From Bacillota bacterium (GTDB lineage: Bacteria; Bacillota; Clostridia; Peptostreptococcales; Anaerovoracaceae): 16,621 nucleotides of DNA. Shown here piece after piece: positions 14,754 through 16,621 of this stretch. Within the stretch, counting starts at the first letter, position 1; each line of letters starts with the position of its first letter. The stretch lies in contig JAKJCD010000024.1 of assembly GCA_022706625.1 (NCBI GenBank), positions 1 to 16,621 of the forward strand, in the 5' to 3' direction. The notes beneath the pieces are model-generated. The model was given only the letters and a program-made list of their open reading frames with translations, did no database searches and was not told the DNA's origin. The translations under genes and the position numbers were made by a program.

Positions 14754-14800
14754 TTGATATGCGTTACTTTCACAAGCAAGGTTAGGAGGTTGATTAGGAA

Positions 14801-15439
14801 TTGATAGATATTGAAAAATCACTTCAATGCCTCTTTGAAGAAGGCAGGGTATTTGTTTCTGAAGCTGACTTTCAATTTGCATACGCATGGAAAATCAAAG
14901 AGCTTTACCCCGGCGCCAACATCCGGCTTGAGTACATACCATGGCTACACGATAAAAATATGCATATAGACATTGCTGTTTTTATCAATGGTCAGTTGGT
15001 GCCGATTGAGCTGAAATATAAAACAAAGGAATTTACAGGTATAGTTTGCAACGACAACATCACCCTTAAAAATCAAGGCGCCCAGGATGTTGGCCGTTAC
15101 GATTTTTTATATGATGTTCAACGTATGGAAGGGATCACAAAAAGCGGATTATATCCGATAGAAAAGGCATATGCCGTATTGCTTACCAATGATTCCGGCT
15201 ATTGGATCAAATCAAACAAAAGCGGAACAAACAGTCGACCGGTTGATGATGAATTCCGTATCCACGAGGATATTATCATAACCGGACAGCGGGCATGGAA
15301 GCCGGAGACAGGCGCAGGAACAAGACGCAATCGAGAAGCACCGATAAATATTCAGGGCAATTACCACATTATATGGAATGATTATAATCCAGCGAGTGAA
15401 TGTGTGTTCAGATATACCATCGTTGAGATATCGGCTTAA
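14801..15439 (+). CDS. PD-(D/E)XK nuclease-like cargo protein
   Basis: A 212-residue protein. Glu21 lies in V-S-E-A-D-F-Q-F-A-Y-A-W, Asp57 in H-I-D-I-A-V-F, and E-L-K at 70-72 in V-P-I-E-L-K-Y-K-T-K, a clear PD-(D/E)XK order. N-Q-G-A-Q-D-V-G-R-Y-D-F follows (91-102), which I recall as a conserved feature of this hypothetical nuclease family. The start is TTG 14801: AGGAGGT at 14784-14790 is ten bases upstream, and an in-frame stop at 14795 excludes an earlier start. It is the last gene of the cargo operon and is followed by a hairpin terminator at 15457. It differs clearly in sequence from the other two nucleases here. Confidence 0.72.
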   Translation: MIDIEKSLQCLFEEGRVFVSEADFQFAYAWKIKELYPGANIRLEYIPWLHDKNMHIDIAVFINGQLVPIELKYKTKEFTGIVCNDNITLKNQGAQDVGRYDFLYDVQRMEGITKSGLYPIEKAYAVLLTNDSGYWIKSNKSGTNSRPVDDEFRIHEDIIITGQRAWKPETGAGTRRNREAPINIQGNYHIIWNDYNPASECVFRYTIVEISA

Positions 15440-15456
15440 AGTTTAGGATAAATCTG

Positions 15457-15488
15457 AAAGACTTGTTGAAAACGGCAAGTCTTTTTTG
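15457..15488 (+). terminator. Terminator of the cargo operon
   Basis: AAAGACTTG (15457-15465) pairs with CAAGTCTTT (15476-15484) around a ten-base loop, and a T-run follows. It lies 18 bases after the last cargo stop. It is similar in sequence and position to the hairpin at 16129-16157 before the main virB4, so it is part of a duplicated leader. Confidence 0.75.
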
Positions 15489-15521
15489 TTCTAATTTACT
15501 CAAATTTAAGGAGATGATAAA

Positions 15522-15737
15522 ATGCAGAAAGCAAACAAAGCGGCGGCCACCGGGTTGTAGAACGATGTATAGATATAGGAGTTTCTCCAAATGACAGACC
15601 CGTTTGAGATCTGTTTTTCAAGGACTGCTTTATCAGCAGGAACATCTTCGGGTATGCCTGAGCGCACCATGAGTACCCGACCGCCACGGAGAAATAAGTC
15701 ATCCTCCGGCGTTTAGCAAGAAGAACGGCATCACCAC
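15522..15737 (+). pseudogene. Decayed 5' fragment of a second virB4 copy
   Basis: The segment AAATTTAAGGAGATGAT before ATG 15522 matches the virB4 leader at 16174-16190, and the following bases align to the start of virB4 at 16194. The match continues through E-F-L-x-M and F-F-x-D-x-F-I, and reaches Y-P-T-A-T-E in a shifted frame. An in-frame TAG is at 15558-15560, more stops follow, and one base is missing near 15600-15620, so it cannot encode a product. It keeps the segment (through Y-P-T-A-T-E) that the main virB4 copy lacks. Similarity stops at about 15737, where the right 54-bp repeat starts. This makes it a truncated duplicate left at a cargo junction. Confidence 0.72.
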
Positions 15738-15791
15738 CCTCTTTATTTACTTTATTATATAGACTTCCCGGCATTCTTCGTTTATTGTGTG
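15738..15791 (+). repeat. Right copy of the 54-bp imperfect direct repeat
   Basis: It aligns without gaps to 10598-10651. It begins where the decayed virB4 fragment stops and ends just before the ribosome-binding site of the 96-residue gene. The two copies flank the nuclease cargo and the decayed fragment, about 5.1 kb apart. Confidence 0.6.
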
Positions 15792-15809
15792 TGCTTGGAG
15801 GTGATACAG

Positions 15810-16100
15810 ATGATTGTTTTACAAGATGAACTCCTGGATGACTTCATTACAGATTTACGTGAAAGGACCCTTTCGGAATTTCGGCATCATAAAAAGGAAA
15901 TACAGGATCGATATGATATGATCAGGGAACTCAGCATGAAATTGCAGGGTATTCTTTCCCAGCTTAGTAAAGAAAATGAACAGATAATCCAGGATTATAT
16001 CGATGAAAAAGACAGCCTTGCCGGTGACGAGTTAAACTATGTTTATCTGAAGGGAATGACTGACTGCTGCAAGCTGTTGAAGCTTCTGGAAATCATATAG
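15810..16100 (+). CDS. Small helical hypothetical protein
   Basis: A 96-residue protein predicted to be almost entirely helical and highly charged, with heptad-like spacing through residues 20-60 and a tail Y-V-Y-L-K-G-M-T-D-C-C-K-L-L-K-L-L-E-I. There is no membrane segment or enzyme motif. I do not recognise a named family. ATG 15810 follows GGAGGTGA at about 15797-15804 with ideal spacing; the in-frame GTG at 15789 lies before the ribosome-binding site and is unlikely. It sits alone between the right 54-bp repeat and the virB4 leader, in the position that the nuclease cargo takes relative to the left repeat, so it may be a second cargo module. Confidence 0.65.
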   Translation: MIVLQDELLDDFITDLRERTLSEFRHHKKEIQDRYDMIRELSMKLQGILSQLSKENEQIIQDYIDEKDSLAGDELNYVYLKGMTDCCKLLKLLEII

Positions 16101-16128
16101 CACCAACAAATCATACAGGGTATTGGTG

Positions 16129-16157
16129 AAGAACTTGCTGAAAAGGCAAGTTTTTTT
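16129..16157 (+). terminator. Terminator or attenuator hairpin upstream of virB4
   Basis: AACTTGC (16132-16138) pairs with GCAAGTT (16146-16152), can extend by three pairs, and is followed by a seven-T run. It ends the 96-residue gene's transcript and lies 37 bases before virB4, so it could also control read-through. CACCAA (16101) and TTGGTG (16123) form a further six-base inverted repeat just upstream. Confidence 0.65.
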
Positions 16158-16193
16158 CTGCCTAAATCTATCAAAATTTAAGGAGATGATATA

Positions 16194-16621
16194 ATGCCGA
16201 AGACCATCAAAGCTGTGGCTGTCGGGCCGCAGGACGATGTGCGGATACAAGAATTTCTCGACATGATTGCCCCGTCTGTAATTCGGTTTTTTACAGACTA
16301 CTTTATATGCGGGAACACTTATCCGCTATTTGGGTGAGAAGGACGGCATCAACCTTCGCATTTATACCCGCCACGTCACCGCGGTGGAAGAAAAAAGAAT
16401 CATATCCAACGCAGCTAATAAAAACAGAATGAAAAAAAGCAACACCAATGACCTCCAGCAAACTGTCGCCGCTGAAAGCAATCTGCAGGATGTGGCGAAT
16501 ATCGTTGCGGCCATGCACCGCAACAAGGAGCCGCTCCTCCATGCCGCTGTTTATATTGAGCTGTCCACACATGCCCTGGACCAGCTCAAGCTGCTGCAAA
16601 CCGAGGTGCTGACCGAGCTGA
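16194..16621 (+). pseudogene. virB4: VirB4-like conjugal transfer ATPase (CD1110 type), frameshifted, 3' partial
   Basis: ATG 16194 follows AAGGAG at 16180-16185. The frame reads M-P-K-T-I-K-A-V-A-V-G-P-Q-D-D-V and goes on to F-F-T-D-Y-F-I-C-G-N-T, then meets a TGA at 16335-16337 after 47 residues. From 16318 another frame continues with L-I-R-Y-L-G-E-K-D-G, R-I-Y-T-R-H-V, N-K-N-R-M-K-K-S-N-T-N-D-L-Q-Q-T and on to the window edge. This is the expected N-terminal region of VirB4 of the type I recall as the CD1110 family. About 18 residues (including Y-P-T-A-T-E) are missing at the break, so a deletion caused the shift; CACTTA is a likely short repeat at the ends. The Walker motifs lie beyond the window. 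The gene would power substrate transfer if intact; it looks broken here unless this is an assembly error. Confidence 0.78.

Larger units (their letters stand above)
1..16621 (+). mobile_element. Segment of an integrative conjugative element (Clostridia type)
   Basis: All confident genes lie on the plus strand, in a conjugation-type order: TadB/TadC-like and pseudopilin-like genes, a large secreted protein, a TrbL-like protein, a DNA methyltransferase, a PrgI/VirB3-like protein, a VirB4-N-like protein and virB4. Seen: this gene order, many overlapping starts and stops, and accessory genes inserted between conjugation genes. Known: such mixtures of Tad-like, DUF and type IV secretion genes occur in Clostridia conjugative elements. 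Neither end of the element, nor an integrase, relaxase, coupling protein or oriT, is visible in this window, so whether it is an ICE, a plasmid or a remnant cannot be decided. Confidence 0.75.

Noticed and set aside
15590..15620. Hairpin with T-run (ACAGA...TCTGTTTTTC) as a further terminator
   Set aside because: The stem is about five pairs plus a mismatch and the bases align to virB4 coding sequence, so it is probably incidental.
15408..15774. Minus-strand frames over the decayed virB4 fragment
   Set aside because: They cross the terminator and the repeat boundary and exist only because the plus-strand relic has no coding constraint.
16303..16599. Minus-strand 98-residue frame at the right edge
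   Set aside because: It is antisense to recognisable VirB4 sequence and appears open only because of the codon use there.

Overview
The window is a stretch of an integrative and conjugative element (ICE) or related conjugative region from a low-to-moderate GC Gram-positive anaerobe, most likely a member of Clostridia (Bacillota). The evidence is the gene set: Tad/type II secretion-like membrane proteins, DUF4320- and DUF3848-type proteins, a TrbL-like membrane protein, a PrgI/VirB3-like protein and the start of a CD1110-type VirB4 ATPase. Strong AGGAGG-type ribosome-binding sites, overlapping ATGA junctions and GTG/TTG starts fit the same group. Family names are recalled from sequence patterns; no search was run.

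Layout. Bases 2-2643 hold a tightly packed Tad-like block: the end of a TadB-like gene, a TadC-like gene, a DUF3848-like gene, a DUF4320 pseudopilin-like gene and a TadE-like gene. Bases 2735-5169 hold a membrane-anchored DUF6550-like protein and a large secreted protein with a tryptophan-rich hexapeptide repeat; a strong hairpin separates them. Bases 5263-7376 hold a frameshifted DUF3852-like gene, a conserved hypothetical gene, trbL and a deoxyribosyltransferase-like gene. Bases 7373-9694 hold a phage-type cytosine-C5 DNA methyltransferase, and a second, apparently genuine gene (7692-8150) lies inside it in another frame. Bases 9699-10588 hold a PrgI/VirB3-like gene and a protein resembling the N-terminal domain of VirB4.

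Between that last gene and the ATPase-type virB4 (from 16194) sits a self-contained cargo cassette at about 10786-15488. It has its own sigma-A-like promoter, six co-directional compact genes and a terminator. Its core is a beta-CASP metallo-beta-lactamase (RNase J-like) flanked by three different proteins that each carry a PD-(D/E)XK nuclease signature. I do not recognise this as a named system. It is the best candidate here for an undescribed defence or nucleic-acid processing system.

The cargo boundaries are informative. A 54-bp imperfect direct repeat lies at 10598-10651 and 15738-15791. The terminator, leader and 5' end of virB4 are also present twice: a decayed copy at about 15457-15737 and the main copy at 16129 onward. 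Cargo seems to have accreted in modules of the form [54-bp repeat]-[cargo]-[terminator/leader/virB4 5' end]. The main virB4 copy has an internal deletion with a frameshift, and the DUF3852-like gene has another, so this copy of the element may no longer conjugate by itself.
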